Under the pieces are notes generated by a model. The model was not told where the DNA came from and searched no databases. It worked only from the letters and a program-made list of their open reading frames with translations. DNA of 64,000 nt, taken from assembly GCA_029263395.1 (NCBI GenBank), contig JAJCXO010000194.1, positions 1-64,000 on the forward strand, given 5' to 3'. The first letter of the stretch is position 1. Each line of letters opens with the position of its first letter. Shown piece by piece: positions 1 through 9,961 of this stretch. The DNA comes from Acidobacteriota bacterium (GTDB taxonomy: Bacteria; Acidobacteriota; Thermoanaerobaculia; Multivoradales; J023). Both the position numbers and the translations under genes were made by a program.

Positions 1-1
1 G

Positions 2-2470
2 TCGCGCCTGTTGGGGGGAGACAAACTGATGGTGTCCCTCGTCATCATGGATGGGGACGAGGCGATCGGCGGCACCACCATGATCGACGTGCGGTCAGCG
101 CGCCTGTCGCGGGAGTCGGATGACTGGACGAAGTTCAAGATACCGGTGTTCAAACGGCCCGGTATGGAGCGCCGGGTGCCGAACCGCGGCGTGCTCCAGG
201 TCCACGTGCTGCCGCCGGCAGGCCTGGGCGCGGCCGGGGTTTTCCCCCATCCCGAGAGTGAGGTGTTGGTGGACAGCCTCCACTTCTGTGTCGGCACCGA
301 TCTGCAGATCGCCGACGCCGAATCCTCCGGCGGGAGGGTCATTTTGGACTCCGAGGAGATGGTTGGCGCCGTCGTGTTCCCGAATCTCGACAACGACGAC
401 AAGGACCCGTACTTCGACCAGTGGGACCAGGACGGTGTGGCGGGAGACGACGATGATCTTGCCCAGCTGACCTTGCGGCTCGCCGGCGGATCCAAGGGCA
501 AGGTGACGCTGAAGCAGGATGGCGGCGACGGCAAGGTGAAAATCTGGAACACCAGAACGAAGAAGCCGACCGAGGCCTACACCGATCTCGGCAAGACGCT
601 CGAGTTACCCGCCGACTTCACTGACACGGGTGAGTATCTTGAGAAGGTGCTGTGGGTGGAAGGCGTCGAGCCGAGCGACAAGACCTCCGATGTCGTTTTC
701 GAGCTGATCTACGAGCCGGAGAATGAACACGAGGAGCCCGAGAAGGATCGCGTCGCCTTGACCGTGCTGATGGTCGAGGATCTACGCTGGCTGGGCAAAA
801 ACGGCAACAGTGAGAAGGACGGCGACGACCTCGGTTGTGATCCCAACCATCCGCTCAACACGATCACCAGCAGGACCCTCTCCGGCGGCAAAGTAGAGGT
901 GAGCTGCACTTTCCCAAGCGACGAACAGGACCACCCGGTTCGGGTGTTCCCAGGGGCTCGTTATGAGAACGAGCAGTCGACCGGTACCCGCCGCGACGTG
1001 GTCGAGCTCGAGGTGACACTCAATGTGAAGCCGCCGCACGAAGGGATTCCCATCTTTCTGAGATCGTTCGACGTCGACGATCCGACCGCCGAGTCCGACG
1101 AGGTGGATGCCGAGTCGGCGGCGGAAGACAACCGCACCAACCCGGAGAAGGGTGAGGTTGCCAAAGCGGGAACGTTGTTGGGTGCCGAGGACGAGATCCT
1201 TCGTCTCGACCTGCCTCCCGAGACGACCGACAAGGCGAGCTTTCAGGTGTCGATGCAGCCGGGTGACAACTTTCGCGTCGTGGCCTCACCGGATCGCGAC
1301 TTCGTCGAGGCGCTCGCCAATGACGAGACCCAGATTGCCAATGCTGAAGATCGAGGCCGCATCGTCGACCCGCGGATTCTCGACGAGACCGGTTCGCCCG
1401 ATGGTGCCGAGGTTCGGGACCCCGAACATTGGGTTTCGGACACCCTCACGGTGTGGCGATTCCTGCACGTCGAGCGGGACTCGATGACCAATGTGGCGAA
1501 GAACACTCTAGAAGGGACGATCACTTCGGTCACCCCGGTCGCGGGGAAGACGAACACCTTCGTCGTCGGCACCAATATCAGTATTGTCGAACAGCGCCCG
1601 GCTTCGCTCCTCGGGAACTTCGGGCAATGGAACAGCTTCGAGGGGGGGAGGCTGAAGGTCCTGCAGGTGCCGTTCAATGTCCTCGGCAACACTGCCCGTT
1701 CGGGTGCCACCGATGACCTGACGATCGTCGATCAGACCGGATGGCTGAACAAGCCCGAAGCACAGGCCGCCCTGGTCGGCAAACTATTCGACCTCCAGGA
1801 CGATGACCGTAAGCCCAAGGACACTACCCTGGTCGGCGATCACAACGAGGACGGCGTGTTCGAGGACGGTGATTCGGTTCCGTTGCCGCCTACGGATCGG
1901 CTCGAGCAGGGTCACCAGGACGCTTACCGTCCAGCCTATGTTTATGCGCGCCTCGACACGATCCCCCCTGGGCCGGCGTCGCGGGCGTTCATGGGCAACA
2001 TCGAGCAGGATTCTCAGGACTATGTGCGGTGGCTGTTCCGCCGGTTCGATCAGTCAACCAACGAGGACAACCGCGATCTTTGGACGGTTTACCTCCTGGC
2101 AGCCTTTCAGGGGGTCCATTGGGAAGATGCGGACGGGGAGTACTGCGCGCCTGGGGAGGCGAGCTGCGAAGGTAAAAACGGCAAAGTGCAGAAGGAGGGA
2201 AAAGTTGGCGGAGTTGCTGGGGAGGCGGATGGCCCCGGAGGGCACGGGGCGATGATCTACTGGGCCTCCGGGGCCGAACTCGAGCGCACCCACCACAACG
2301 CCCGCGGCTGGCGTGTGATCGACGCCTGCGCCCATGAAATTGGACACCTCTTCGGCGGTGAGCACGCCGACGAAGGCCTGATGTCAGACGGGGTCGAGGG
2401 CCGGCCCGACCCCACCGAGCACTTCAGCCCAAAGACCTTGGCCAAGATCCGTAGCGCACGGCATCCCTGA
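2..2470 (+). CDS. Metzincin-like zinc metalloprotease, probably 5'-truncated by the window edge
   Basis: The frame is open from the left edge, so the true start may lie outside. An internal ATG at 29 preceded by a GGGGGAG stretch is a possible alternative start, but no signal peptide follows it. The protein is about 820 aa, strongly acidic, and of unrecognised beta-rich type for most of its length. Near the C-terminus (nt 2330-2390) is HEIGHLFGGEHADEGLM, which fits the HExxHxxGxxH zinc motif of metzincins followed by a Met as in the Met-turn. The C-terminal tail (PTEHFSPKTLAKIRSA) fits the end of such a catalytic domain. I infer a protease in which the large N-terminal part is a prodomain or substrate-binding region; the substrate is unknown. 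The Fe-ADH gene beyond is convergent. Confidence 0.75.
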   Translation, partial: SRLLGGDKLMVSLVIMDGDEAIGGTTMIDVRSARLSRESDDWTKFKIPVFKRPGMERRVPNRGVLQVHVLPPAGLGAAGVFPHPESEVLVDSLHFCVGTDLQIADAESSGGRVILDSEEMVGAVVFPNLDNDDKDPYFDQWDQDGVAGDDDDLAQLTLRLAGGSKGKVTLKQDGGDGKVKIWNTRTKKPTEAYTDLGKTLELPADFTDTGEYLEKVLWVEGVEPSDKTSDVVFELIYEPENEHEEPEKDRVALTVLMVEDLRWLGKNGNSEKDGDDLGCDPNHPLNTITSRTLSGGKVEVSCTFPSDEQDHPVRVFPGARYENEQSTGTRRDVVELEVTLNVKPPHEGIPIFLRSFDVDDPTAESDEVDAESAAEDNRTNPEKGEVAKAGTLLGAEDEILRLDLPPETTDKASFQVSMQPGDNFRVVASPDRDFVEALANDETQIANAEDRGRIVDPRILDETGSPDGAEVRDPEHWVSDTLTVWRFLHVERDSMTNVAKNTLEGTITSVTPVAGKTNTFVVGTNISIVEQRPASLLGNFGQWNSFEGGRLKVLQVPFNVLGNTARSGATDDLTIVDQTGWLNKPEAQAALVGKLFDLQDDDRKPKDTTLVGDHNEDGVFEDGDSVPLPPTDRLEQGHQDAYRPAYVYARLDTIPPGPASRAFMGNIEQDSQDYVRWLFRRFDQSTNEDNRDLWTVYLLAAFQGVHWEDADGEYCAPGEASCEGKNGKVQKEGKVGGVAGEADGPGGHGAMIYWASGAELERTHHNARGWRVIDACAHEIGHLFGGEHADEGLMSDGVEGRPDPTEHFSPKTLAKIRSARHP

Positions 2471-2558
2471 GGTGCGCACAGCCGTTGCCGAGGCGAGTAT
2501 CGCAGCTGCGCGCGTAGTCCACAGGGGCGACCGGACAACCGGAGTTCCTGGACGGGAT

Positions 2559-3719
2559 CTAACTCAAACCAGCCAACACTTCCAAATAGTTTTCAGCCGC
2601 CATCGGTTGCGGATTGGAGCTGTTCGAACCGTTGCGAACGGCCTGTTCAGCGATCAGCGGATAGTCGTCGGGCGGGATTCCGAACGAGCTGAAGGATGGC
2701 GTCTCGAGACGACTGGTGAGGTCTGAAAGGCGTTCGAGGAACCGATCGGCGCGCTCGGCGACGGGCTGCGCTGCGTCGGTCTGGGGGTGGATGAGGACTT
2801 CGAGCTCGGCTAAGCGTCGGTCGACGAAGGGGCGGTGATAACGCAACAAGGGTTCGAGCAGAATGGCGTTGGCGAGGCCGTGGGGCACGTCGAAGATGCC
2901 GCCGATCGACTCGGACAGGCAGTGGACGCCGGCGACGTCGGCGTTGCTAAACGATAAACCGGCGACGGTCGAGGCACGCATCACGGCTTCGCGAGCTTCG
3001 GCGTCTCCTTCGATATCGGTGACGGCACGTTCGAGATGGTGGAAGAGCAGGACGATGGCTTTTTCGGCCAGCGCGTCGGAGACCGGATTGGCGATTGTGC
3101 AGGTGGTGGCTTCGAGGGCATGGGTCAAGGCGTCGAGACCGGTCCAGGCCACCAGGCTGGCAGGCAGGGTTCGGATCAAGTCGGCGTCGACCAGGGCTTG
3201 GTCGGGAAACATCGTTTCGCCCTTGACGCTAATCTTGCGACGCGACTCCGGATGACTGAGGACCGAAACCCAGGTGACTTCCGAGCCGGTGCCGCAGGTG
3301 GTCGGGATGGCGATCATCGGCCGGGGCCGGTTGGTGTAAAGATTTGGCCCCTCGTATTGCTCAGGGGTACCGGGATTGGTCGCTAACATCGCACCCGCCT
3401 TGGCGGCGTCGAGCACACTGCCGCCGCCGAGGGCGACGACACACTGGAGGTCTGAAGCTCGCATCCGTTCGGCGATACGGCTTGCGGTGTGGGTGCGCGG
3501 ATTGGGCTCGACGTCGGTGAAGCGTTCGACATGGCTGCTACTCCCCGTTGGACCGCTCCCCAGGATCCCTTGGATGTCGTCCGGCCACGAGGTGGCTTGT
3601 AAACCGGGATCGATCACCAACAGAACACGCTCGACAGCGAGGCTGGCCGTTACCTCCGACAGCCGGGAACGACAGCCGGGGGCGATGTGGGTGCGGGTGG
3701 GCATGCGGTAGCCGATCAT
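2559..3719 (-). CDS. Iron-containing alcohol dehydrogenase
   Basis: A 386-aa NAD(P)-dependent group III (Fe-ADH) dehydrogenase, expected to interconvert alcohols and aldehydes in the cytoplasm; the substrate cannot be deduced. The start at 3719 is chosen because AGGAG lies 9 bases upstream, and the frame further upstream has no family character. Visible features are the dinucleotide motif GGGSVLDAAKA (residues 98-108), IPTTCGTGSEVT (138-149), and the four metal ligands of the family: D196 and H200 in GLDALTHALE, H266 in GVHCLSE, and H280 in DVPHGLAN. Length and ligand spacing match the family. It is transcribed divergently from the S9 peptidase with 186 bp between them, and convergently with the metalloprotease on its left. 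Confidence 0.92.
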   Translation of the reverse strand: MIGYRMPTRTHIAPGCRSRLSEVTASLAVERVLLVIDPGLQATSWPDDIQGILGSGPTGSSSHVERFTDVEPNPRTHTASRIAERMRASDLQCVVALGGGSVLDAAKAGAMLATNPGTPEQYEGPNLYTNRPRPMIAIPTTCGTGSEVTWVSVLSHPESRRKISVKGETMFPDQALVDADLIRTLPASLVAWTGLDALTHALEATTCTIANPVSDALAEKAIVLLFHHLERAVTDIEGDAEAREAVMRASTVAGLSFSNADVAGVHCLSESIGGIFDVPHGLANAILLEPLLRYHRPFVDRRLAELEVLIHPQTDAAQPVAERADRFLERLSDLTSRLETPSFSSFGIPPDDYPLIAEQAVRNGSNSSNPQPMAAENYLEVLAGLS

Positions 3720-3905
3720 CGGGGGTATCTCCTGCGGTTTGATCTTGGGTGCGGCTGCGGACGCAACCTTACCTCCAAACTTTGTCCAGGTTCTACCACT
3801 CCCTAGATCGGACGTGGTGACCTTCGATTGCCGGGCTCGGTGTCGGTACAATGCGCGGGAGATCGTTTCCCCCACCGACGAGTCAACCGATTTGGAGATC
3901 CGAGT
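3720..3905. promoter_or_regulatory. Divergent intergenic region (Fe-ADH / S9 peptidase)
   Basis: This 186-bp gap must hold the promoters of both divergent genes. Each has a purine-rich ribosome binding site at its edge: AGGAG before 3719 on the - strand and TTTGGAG before 3906 on the + strand. I cannot assign -35/-10 elements with confidence. Confidence 0.4.
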
Positions 3906-5975
3906 ATGAAGTCTCTCATCGCCCTATCGTGTGTCTGCCTGGCGGCTGTTGTCGTCCAGGCGGCGCGAGCCGAGGAAGCTGCTGCAAAACAACCGCTGAC
4001 GGTCGAAGATCTGTGGGCTATGCATCGAGTGGGCTCGCCGGTGGTGTCTCCGGATGGCCAGCAGGTGGTGCTCAAGGTCACGGTGTATTCCCACGAGGAC
4101 AACAAGGGAGAAGGTGATCTGTGGGTGGTGCCGGTGGACGGCAGCGCAGCCCCCCGCCGCTTGACTTGGCAAAAGGGGGCGGAAGGTGATGTGGCTTGGA
4201 GCCCGGATGGCAAACACCTGGCCTTCGTCTCCAAACGCGGTGAGGACGACGCCAAACAGCTTTATCTGTTACCGATGGCTGGTGGCGAGGCCGAGCCGGT
4301 AACCGAGTTGCCGATGTCGGTTTCGAGCCCGAAGTGGTTTCCCGATGGCAAGCGGATCGCATTTGTCGCTTCGACGTTTCCGGATCTGAACGACAACTTC
4401 GAACAAGTTGGCGAGCGGCTAAAGGCTCAAAAGGACGACAAGACCGAGGCCAAAATCAGTGACAATCGTGTGTTGCGGTATTGGGATCATTACCTGACAG
4501 ACGGCACGATAGAGCATGTGTTTGCCGTCGACCTCGAGAGCCGCGAGGTCAAGGATCTGATGCCGGGCTACAACGCGTTGCTCGGCTTCGGTGGTCTCGA
4601 ATGGGATCTGTCACCCGACGGCAAAGAGATTGCGTTTGCCGCCAATCACACCGATCCGCCGTGGCAGAAGCTCAATTCCGACATCTTCTTGCTCACCCTG
4701 GAAAATGGCGAGATCCGCTGCATTACGGAGGACAATCCGGCCTACGACGGCGACCCGTCGTATTCGCCCGATGGTCGTTATCTGCTCTACGGACGCAACC
4801 GTCGCCCCGAGATCTCGCCGGACTTCACCCGCTTGGCGCGGTATGACCGCACGAGCGGAGCGATGGTGGAGTTGACGGCGGAGTGGGATTTCGAACCGAC
4901 GGGTTGGGTCGTGACCGACGACGGTTCGACGATCTTCTTCCACGCACAGTCGAAAGGTCGCCGTAGTCTGTTTCGCATGTCGATCGACGGCGGGACGCCA
5001 GAGTTGGTGGTCGAAGGCGGTGCTACCGGCAGTGTCCGTACGGCAGGTGCCAACCGGATCGTTTACCTCGAAGAGACTTTTCATCGACCGGACGATCTTT
5101 ACAGGCTGGATTTGGCGGGCTCGGGTCCAACGACTGATAGCCCAAAGAAGCTGACCTCGTTCAACGACGAGCGGCTCGCGGCGATCGACTTCGGTGCGGT
5201 GGAAGACGTCACGTTCGAAGGCGCAGGGGGCAATCCTGTGCAGATGCATGTGTTGTTGCCGCCGGGTTTCGACCCAGCCAAGAAGTGGCCGCTGCTGGTG
5301 CTAGTGCATGGCGGCCCCCACGGGGCATGGCTCGACTCGTTTCATTTTCGCTGGAACGCGGCACTGTTTGCGGCGCCGGGTTACGTCGTTGCGGCGGTCA
5401 ACTTCCATGGCTCAACCGGATTTGGTCAGGCGTTTGCCGAGTCGATCCTGGGCAATCACGCCGACAAGCCGTTTACCGACGTGATGAAGGCAACCGACTT
5501 CATGCTCGAACGCGGTTACATCGACCCTGAGCGCCTGGCGGCGGCTGGTGGTTCGTATGGTGGCTACATGATGAGCTGGATCCTTGGCCACACCGATCGT
5601 TTTGCTTGCCTGGTCAATCATGCCGGAGTCTACGATCTGATGGCGCAGTTTGCGTCGGACTACACCTGGGGGCGCTCCAACAACTACGGTGCCAGTCCGT
5701 GGCAAGACCCGGAACGCATCGACCGTTATTCACCGAGCCGTTATGCCAAGAACTTCGCGACCCCAACGCTGATTCTGCACGGCGAGCTCGACTATCGCGT
5801 GCCGGTCACCCAGGGCATCAATCTGCATGGTGTTTTGACCGGTAAAGGGGTGGCGTCGCGGATCGTGATTTTTCCCAAAGAAAACCATTGGATCCGCAAA
5901 CCGCAAGCGGCCAAGCTGTGGTGGAATGAAGTCCACGGCTGGTTGAAGAAACATCTCGCTGTCGGAGCCGAATAA
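3906..5975 (+). CDS. Secreted S9 family prolyl oligopeptidase / dipeptidyl aminopeptidase-type peptidase
   Basis: A 689-aa serine peptidase, probably periplasmic or extracellular, that would cleave short peptides. The start at 3906 gives a good signal peptide (MKSLIALSCVCLAAVVVQAARA) and has GGAG 8 bases upstream. Residues about 30-420 carry beta-propeller (PD40/WD40-like) repeats with SPDGK and SPDGR motifs. Residues about 440-689 form the alpha/beta hydrolase domain. The catalytic triad is visible: S550 in GGSYGGYMM, D629 in HGELDYRVP and H661 in KENHWIRKP. VLVHGGPHGAW is the oxyanion-loop region. Length is normal for the family. It stands apart from the next gene by 38 bp and may share its transcript. 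Peptide specificity cannot be read from sequence. Confidence 0.93.
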   Translation: MKSLIALSCVCLAAVVVQAARAEEAAAKQPLTVEDLWAMHRVGSPVVSPDGQQVVLKVTVYSHEDNKGEGDLWVVPVDGSAAPRRLTWQKGAEGDVAWSPDGKHLAFVSKRGEDDAKQLYLLPMAGGEAEPVTELPMSVSSPKWFPDGKRIAFVASTFPDLNDNFEQVGERLKAQKDDKTEAKISDNRVLRYWDHYLTDGTIEHVFAVDLESREVKDLMPGYNALLGFGGLEWDLSPDGKEIAFAANHTDPPWQKLNSDIFLLTLENGEIRCITEDNPAYDGDPSYSPDGRYLLYGRNRRPEISPDFTRLARYDRTSGAMVELTAEWDFEPTGWVVTDDGSTIFFHAQSKGRRSLFRMSIDGGTPELVVEGGATGSVRTAGANRIVYLEETFHRPDDLYRLDLAGSGPTTDSPKKLTSFNDERLAAIDFGAVEDVTFEGAGGNPVQMHVLLPPGFDPAKKWPLLVLVHGGPHGAWLDSFHFRWNAALFAAPGYVVAAVNFHGSTGFGQAFAESILGNHADKPFTDVMKATDFMLERGYIDPERLAAAGGSYGGYMMSWILGHTDRFACLVNHAGVYDLMAQFASDYTWGRSNNYGASPWQDPERIDRYSPSRYAKNFATPTLILHGELDYRVPVTQGINLHGVLTGKGVASRIVIFPKENHWIRKPQAAKLWWNEVHGWLKKHLAVGAE

Positions 5976-6013
5976 AGATGTAGAACGGACGCTGTGTTGA
6001 TTCTGAGGGGGAG

Positions 6014-9000
6014 TTGTTGAGCTCCAGAAAAATCCGTTGGGCTTGGTTGTGGGTGGTTCTGGTTGTGGTTGGCCAGGGCTGGTGGTTGCGTCACGAGCTG
6101 GCGATCAGCCGGGCCGATCTCAACGATAACGTCCTGCACTTCACCTTGATCGAGCGTATGGTGGAGGCCGTCGAACGCGGCGAGCATCCGGCGGATTTTT
6201 GGGTCTCGGAGTGGACTCTCGGCTACCCGGTCCCGCGCACCTATCAGATCCTGGGGCACGGCGTGGTGGCGGGGGGTTACCTGGCGTTGGGCAAGACCGT
6301 CGATCTGATGACGCTGTTCTGTTGGACGCGGTGGCTGCTGCTTTGTCTGCTACCGCTATCGGTGATGGCCTGTGCTCGCGGGTTGGGCTTGCGACCCACC
6401 GTCGCTGCGGCGTCGGCAACGCTCATTCCGCTACTCTCCAGCGGTGGTCTCTTTGGGCTCGACTACAGCAGTTATCTGTGGCGCGGGAGCGGCCTCTACA
6501 CCCAAAGCTGGGCCGCCCATTGCTTGTTTCTGACCCTCGGTTTGGCATTTCCAGCGGTCCGTCACGGCCGGCGCTTGATTTGGGCTGGCGTGCTGCTTGG
6601 GCTGACCTTTCTCGCTCATTTCATCTACGGCTATATCGGCGCATTGTCGGTGACCCTGATGGCAGCCATTCGCTGTACGGCGGCACCCGTCCCCCGGCGT
6701 CTGATGCGGGTCGCCTTCATCGGTGCCGCGGCTTGGGTGGTGGCTTGCTTTCAATTGCTCCCATTGCTGCTCGAATCATCGATGATCAACGTCAGTCGTT
6801 GGGAGCCGCACTGGAAGTGGAACTCCTACGGTTTTCGAGAAGTGGCGCAACAGTTGATCTCGGGTCGGTTATTGGATGCCGACCGTTTCCCAGTCTTGAC
6901 GATCCTGGCCTTGGTCGGCGTGATCATCGCGCTGCAAGCTTGGCGGTCGGCCGGCGAGGAGCGGGGCTGGCCGGGTCGCAAACGCCGTGGGTTGGTGAGT
7001 TTGGCTTTGCCGGATACAGAGTCCCGCGCCGCAGCGATTTACGTGCTCGCTGGAACCTTGTTGTGGTTAGCGCTCTACTGCGGCCGTCCGTTGTGGGGAG
7101 GCTTGCTGGGTCTGCTCGGGATCAGCGAAGCGATGCATCTTCACCGGTTGATCGGTGGGGTGCATGTGTTCTTGATCTTGGCGGCCGGGATCGGATTGGG
7201 GAGTTTGTGGAGCGCTGCTACAAGCCGTCGCTGGCGGGTCGTAGCGGCGTTGTTGATATCACTTTTGTTGATACCGGCAATCCGCGAGCGTGCTGGGTAT
7301 TTGTCTCAGAACCGGCAGTGGGGTGAACAGAATCTGGCGGCGTATCGCACTGAGGCGTCGTCGGTAGACGACGTTTTGCAGCGGGCTTCTGCGTCCTCCG
7401 GTCGTCTTTACCCTGGGTTGGCGGCGGGTTGGGGAGGCACGTTCCGTGTGGGTTCGACCCCGCTCCATGCCTTTGCCAGCAAGCAGCATCTGCCGACGGT
7501 TTCGTTTCTTTACCACTCGATGGCCTTGACGTCGGACATCATGGTGCACTTCGACGAAACGGACCCAGCGCAGTATCGGCTATTCAATATTTCGACGGTC
7601 CTGGCCGATGAGCCGCAGGCATTGCCATCGTTCCTTCAGCCGTCAGTCGAGGTTGGGCGATTTCGCCTGTTCGAGGCTCCGTCTGCGGGTTACTTCGAAC
7701 TGGTGACGGTGCCGCGCTCGGTGCAGGTGGATCGGAGCAGCTTTTATGACGTCAACCATCGGTGGCTGGCCAGTAGTTGGGTCGCTCAACGTCAGCATCT
7801 GCGCCTGTTATGGCCGGGAGAGTCTGGCTCGGCTCCAGACCCACTTGCGGCGAGTGAGCCGTTGCCTACCTTGGCCTCGCCGTCCAGCCTGGGCGCGATC
7901 GAATCCGAACACCGTGAGGGCGAGGTCTACCGCGCCAAGGTGCGTACGGACGGTCCAGCTCATGTGCTGTTCAAGATGACTTATCACCACCGTTGGCGGG
8001 TGTTCGTCGACGGTGTGCGCCAGCCAACGGTGATGCTTTCGCCAGGCTTTCTTGGGGTTGAGCTAAAACCAGGCAGCCACGACGTCGAGTGGCGATATCA
8101 ACCGGAAGTCTGGAAGTCGATCCTCATGGCACTGATCATCCCGTTGCTGGGGCTGCTGTGGCTGGCCGAGAAGCGGGGGGTGTTGCGCTGGGGTGAACAG
8201 CGGTTGATGTTGGCCTCGGTCTGGGTTCGTCGTCGGGTTGACCAGGTAGGGGGCAGGGGCGAAGCCAAACGCTGGCCCTTGACTGCCCTGGGGCTTGTGG
8301 CCCTGGTGTTGCCGGTTTGCTGGCCTCTGTTGACCGGGCGGTTGCCGAGTGGACATGACGTGCTCGAATACGTGCCGCGGTTGGTGGAGTTCCACGAGAA
8401 CATCCGCCACGGTATCTTGCTTCCCCGCTGGGCGCCGGATCTCAGCGCGGGTAATGGACAGCCATTTTTCCTCTTTGCGCCGCCGTTGCTCTACTACATT
8501 AGTGAGGTGTTCTACCTGATCGGCTTCGACGCCGTGCGGGCGTTGAATGCCGCCTGTGTGGTGATTGTGCTGGCGTCTGCAGGGTCGATGTTTTTGTTGG
8601 GACGATATCTTTTTGGCAAGGCTGGAGGGTGGTTGGCGGCTACGGCAACAATTTATGCACCCTACTTTCTTGTTGATCTTTTTGTGCGTCGCGCTCTCGC
8701 AGAGTTTGTGGCCTTCCCCTGCTTTGCTTTGGCTCTTTATGGTTTTACTCGGTTTGCCGCCGAACGTCGCGGCCGTTTTCTGGTGCTGGGGGCGGTTGCC
8801 TATGCGGCAGTGATTTTTAGTCATTTTCCGGCGGCGCTGTTGTTCTCCCCGGTGTTGGGCACGTGGATCGGCTTCCAAGCCTGGCGTCATCGGGCGCGAC
8901 GTTCATCTTGGCTGTCATTATTGGAACAAGGTGCTGGCGTGGGTTTGGGTTTGGGGTTGGCGGCGGCGATCTGGTTGCCGACGTTGGCCGAGATGCAATT

Positions 9001-9961
9001 CACCCGCGTCGACAGCTTGTTGGAAGGTTACCTGCTCTATTCGAACCACTTCGTTTATCCACAGCAGTTGGTGTGGTCGGCTTGGGGGTACGGCCTTTCC
9101 CTTCCGGGTTATGACGATGAAATGTCGTTCTCGTTGGGCTGGAACATTCTGCTATTGATTGGTTTGGCGTGGTTCTGGGCCCGGCGGTGGCCGGGGTTTC
9201 AGGCTCGCGCCGAGATGCGGTACTTCGCAATGATCAGTCTCGGATTGTGTGCCTTGATGCTGCCCGGTGCGGTGTGGCTGTGGGATACCCTGCCGTTGCT
9301 CGAATATGTCGAGTTTCCTTGGCGCCTGTTGTCGCCGGTGACGGTATGCCTGGCACTGTTGGTTGCGCCTTTGGGTCTTGTGTTGACTCGGGCTCGGAAC
9401 TCGCGATGGTGGCTGGCAGGTGCCATAACAGTGCTGATCCTTCCCAGCCTGTCTTTCTTGAAACCGGAGCGATATCTCAACTTGGAGCTCGAAGATTGGA
9501 CTCCAAACGCCATCGCGCAACGCGGCATCGCGGTCACCACCCGGCGAGAGTATGAACCGATGTGGGTCGAAGAGACCCAGGTGTGGAGCAGCGAGCGGAT
9601 CCGTGAGATCGATGGCACCGCCGAGATTCTGCTCGGTGAGCGCACCCCGGTGAGCTGGTCGGCTACGATCCGCACCGCAGCCGACACCGAACTCGAGGTT
9701 GCAACCTCGTTCTTCCCAGGCTGGGAGCTGACCCGCGATGGCGAGCCGCTCCCAGTACAGATTGCCGAGGGCAGTGGGTTGATCCGGTTCCAGCTACCCG
9801 CTGGTGAACATCAGGTCCGCGGCCGCTTCGTCCGCACCCGCGTTCGATGGATCGGCGAAGGTCTGAGCCTACTCTCCGCGATGCTCTGTGTCGCGATAGT
9901 CGTTCGGGGGCGTCGCCGAGTGGTCGACTTGCATGGGTCCTCCGTTCGGCTCGAGTTGTAG
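6014..9961 (+). CDS. Giant polytopic membrane protein with two homologous YfhO/GT-C-like halves
   Basis: A 1315-aa integral membrane protein starting at a TTG (6014, or 6017). GGGGGAG lies immediately upstream and no better in-frame start exists before a stop at 5981. Each half begins with a membrane segment, then a soluble acidic loop ([10 protein letters not shown] at residue ~35; [15 protein letters not shown] at ~778), many hydrophobic helices, and ends in a periplasmic beta-rich domain ([15 protein letters not shown] near the C-terminus, [16 protein letters not shown]-like near ~660). This layout resembles 6-pyruvoyl-tetrahydropterin-synthase-related/YfhO membrane proteins, which belong to the GT-C glycosyltransferase-like superfamily and act with polyprenyl-linked sugars. 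The junction is at about residue 745. No frameshift separates the halves, so it is a single fused or duplicated gene. Sugar transfer is inferred. Its last 93 bp overlap the convergent collagen-like gene. Confidence 0.8.
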   Translation: MLSSRKIRWAWLWVVLVVVGQGWWLRHELAISRADLNDNVLHFTLIERMVEAVERGEHPADFWVSEWTLGYPVPRTYQILGHGVVAGGYLALGKTVDLMTLFCWTRWLLLCLLPLSVMACARGLGLRPTVAAASATLIPLLSSGGLFGLDYSSYLWRGSGLYTQSWAAHCLFLTLGLAFPAVRHGRRLIWAGVLLGLTFLAHFIYGYIGALSVTLMAAIRCTAAPVPRRLMRVAFIGAAAWVVACFQLLPLLLESSMINVSRWEPHWKWNSYGFREVAQQLISGRLLDADRFPVLTILALVGVIIALQAWRSAGEERGWPGRKRRGLVSLALPDTESRAAAIYVLAGTLLWLALYCGRPLWGGLLGLLGISEAMHLHRLIGGVHVFLILAAGIGLGSLWSAATSRRWRVVAALLISLLLIPAIRERAGYLSQNRQWGEQNLAAYRTEASSVDDVLQRASASSGRLYPGLAAGWGGTFRVGSTPLHAFASKQHLPTVSFLYHSMALTSDIMVHFDETDPAQYRLFNISTVLADEPQALPSFLQPSVEVGRFRLFEAPSAGYFELVTVPRSVQVDRSSFYDVNHRWLASSWVAQRQHLRLLWPGESGSAPDPLAASEPLPTLASPSSLGAIESEHREGEVYRAKVRTDGPAHVLFKMTYHHRWRVFVDGVRQPTVMLSPGFLGVELKPGSHDVEWRYQPEVWKSILMALIIPLLGLLWLAEKRGVLRWGEQRLMLASVWVRRRVDQVGGRGEAKRWPLTALGLVALVLPVCWPLLTGRLPSGHDVLEYVPRLVEFHENIRHGILLPRWAPDLSAGNGQPFFLFAPPLLYYISEVFYLIGFDAVRALNAACVVIVLASAGSMFLLGRYLFGKAGGWLAATATIYAPYFLVDLFVRRALAEFVAFPCFALALYGFTRFAAERRGRFLVLGAVAYAAVIFSHFPAALLFSPVLGTWIGFQAWRHRARRSSWLSLLEQGAGVGLGLGLAAAIWLPTLAEMQFTRVDSLLEGYLLYSNHFVYPQQLVWSAWGYGLSLPGYDDEMSFSLGWNILLLIGLAWFWARRWPGFQARAEMRYFAMISLGLCALMLPGAVWLWDTLPLLEYVEFPWRLLSPVTVCLALLVAPLGLVLTRARNSRWWLAGAITVLILPSLSFLKPERYLNLELEDWTPNAIAQRGIAVTTRREYEPMWVEETQVWSSERIREIDGTAEILLGERTPVSWSATIRTAADTELEVATSFFPGWELTRDGEPLPVQIAEGSGLIRFQLPAGEHQVRGRFVRTRVRWIGEGLSLLSAMLCVAIVVRGRRRVVDLHGSSVRLEL

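Noticed and set aside
6199-7326. 375-aa frame inside the large membrane protein gene
   Set aside because: Overlaps a frame with consistent membrane topology; Arg-rich shadow composition.
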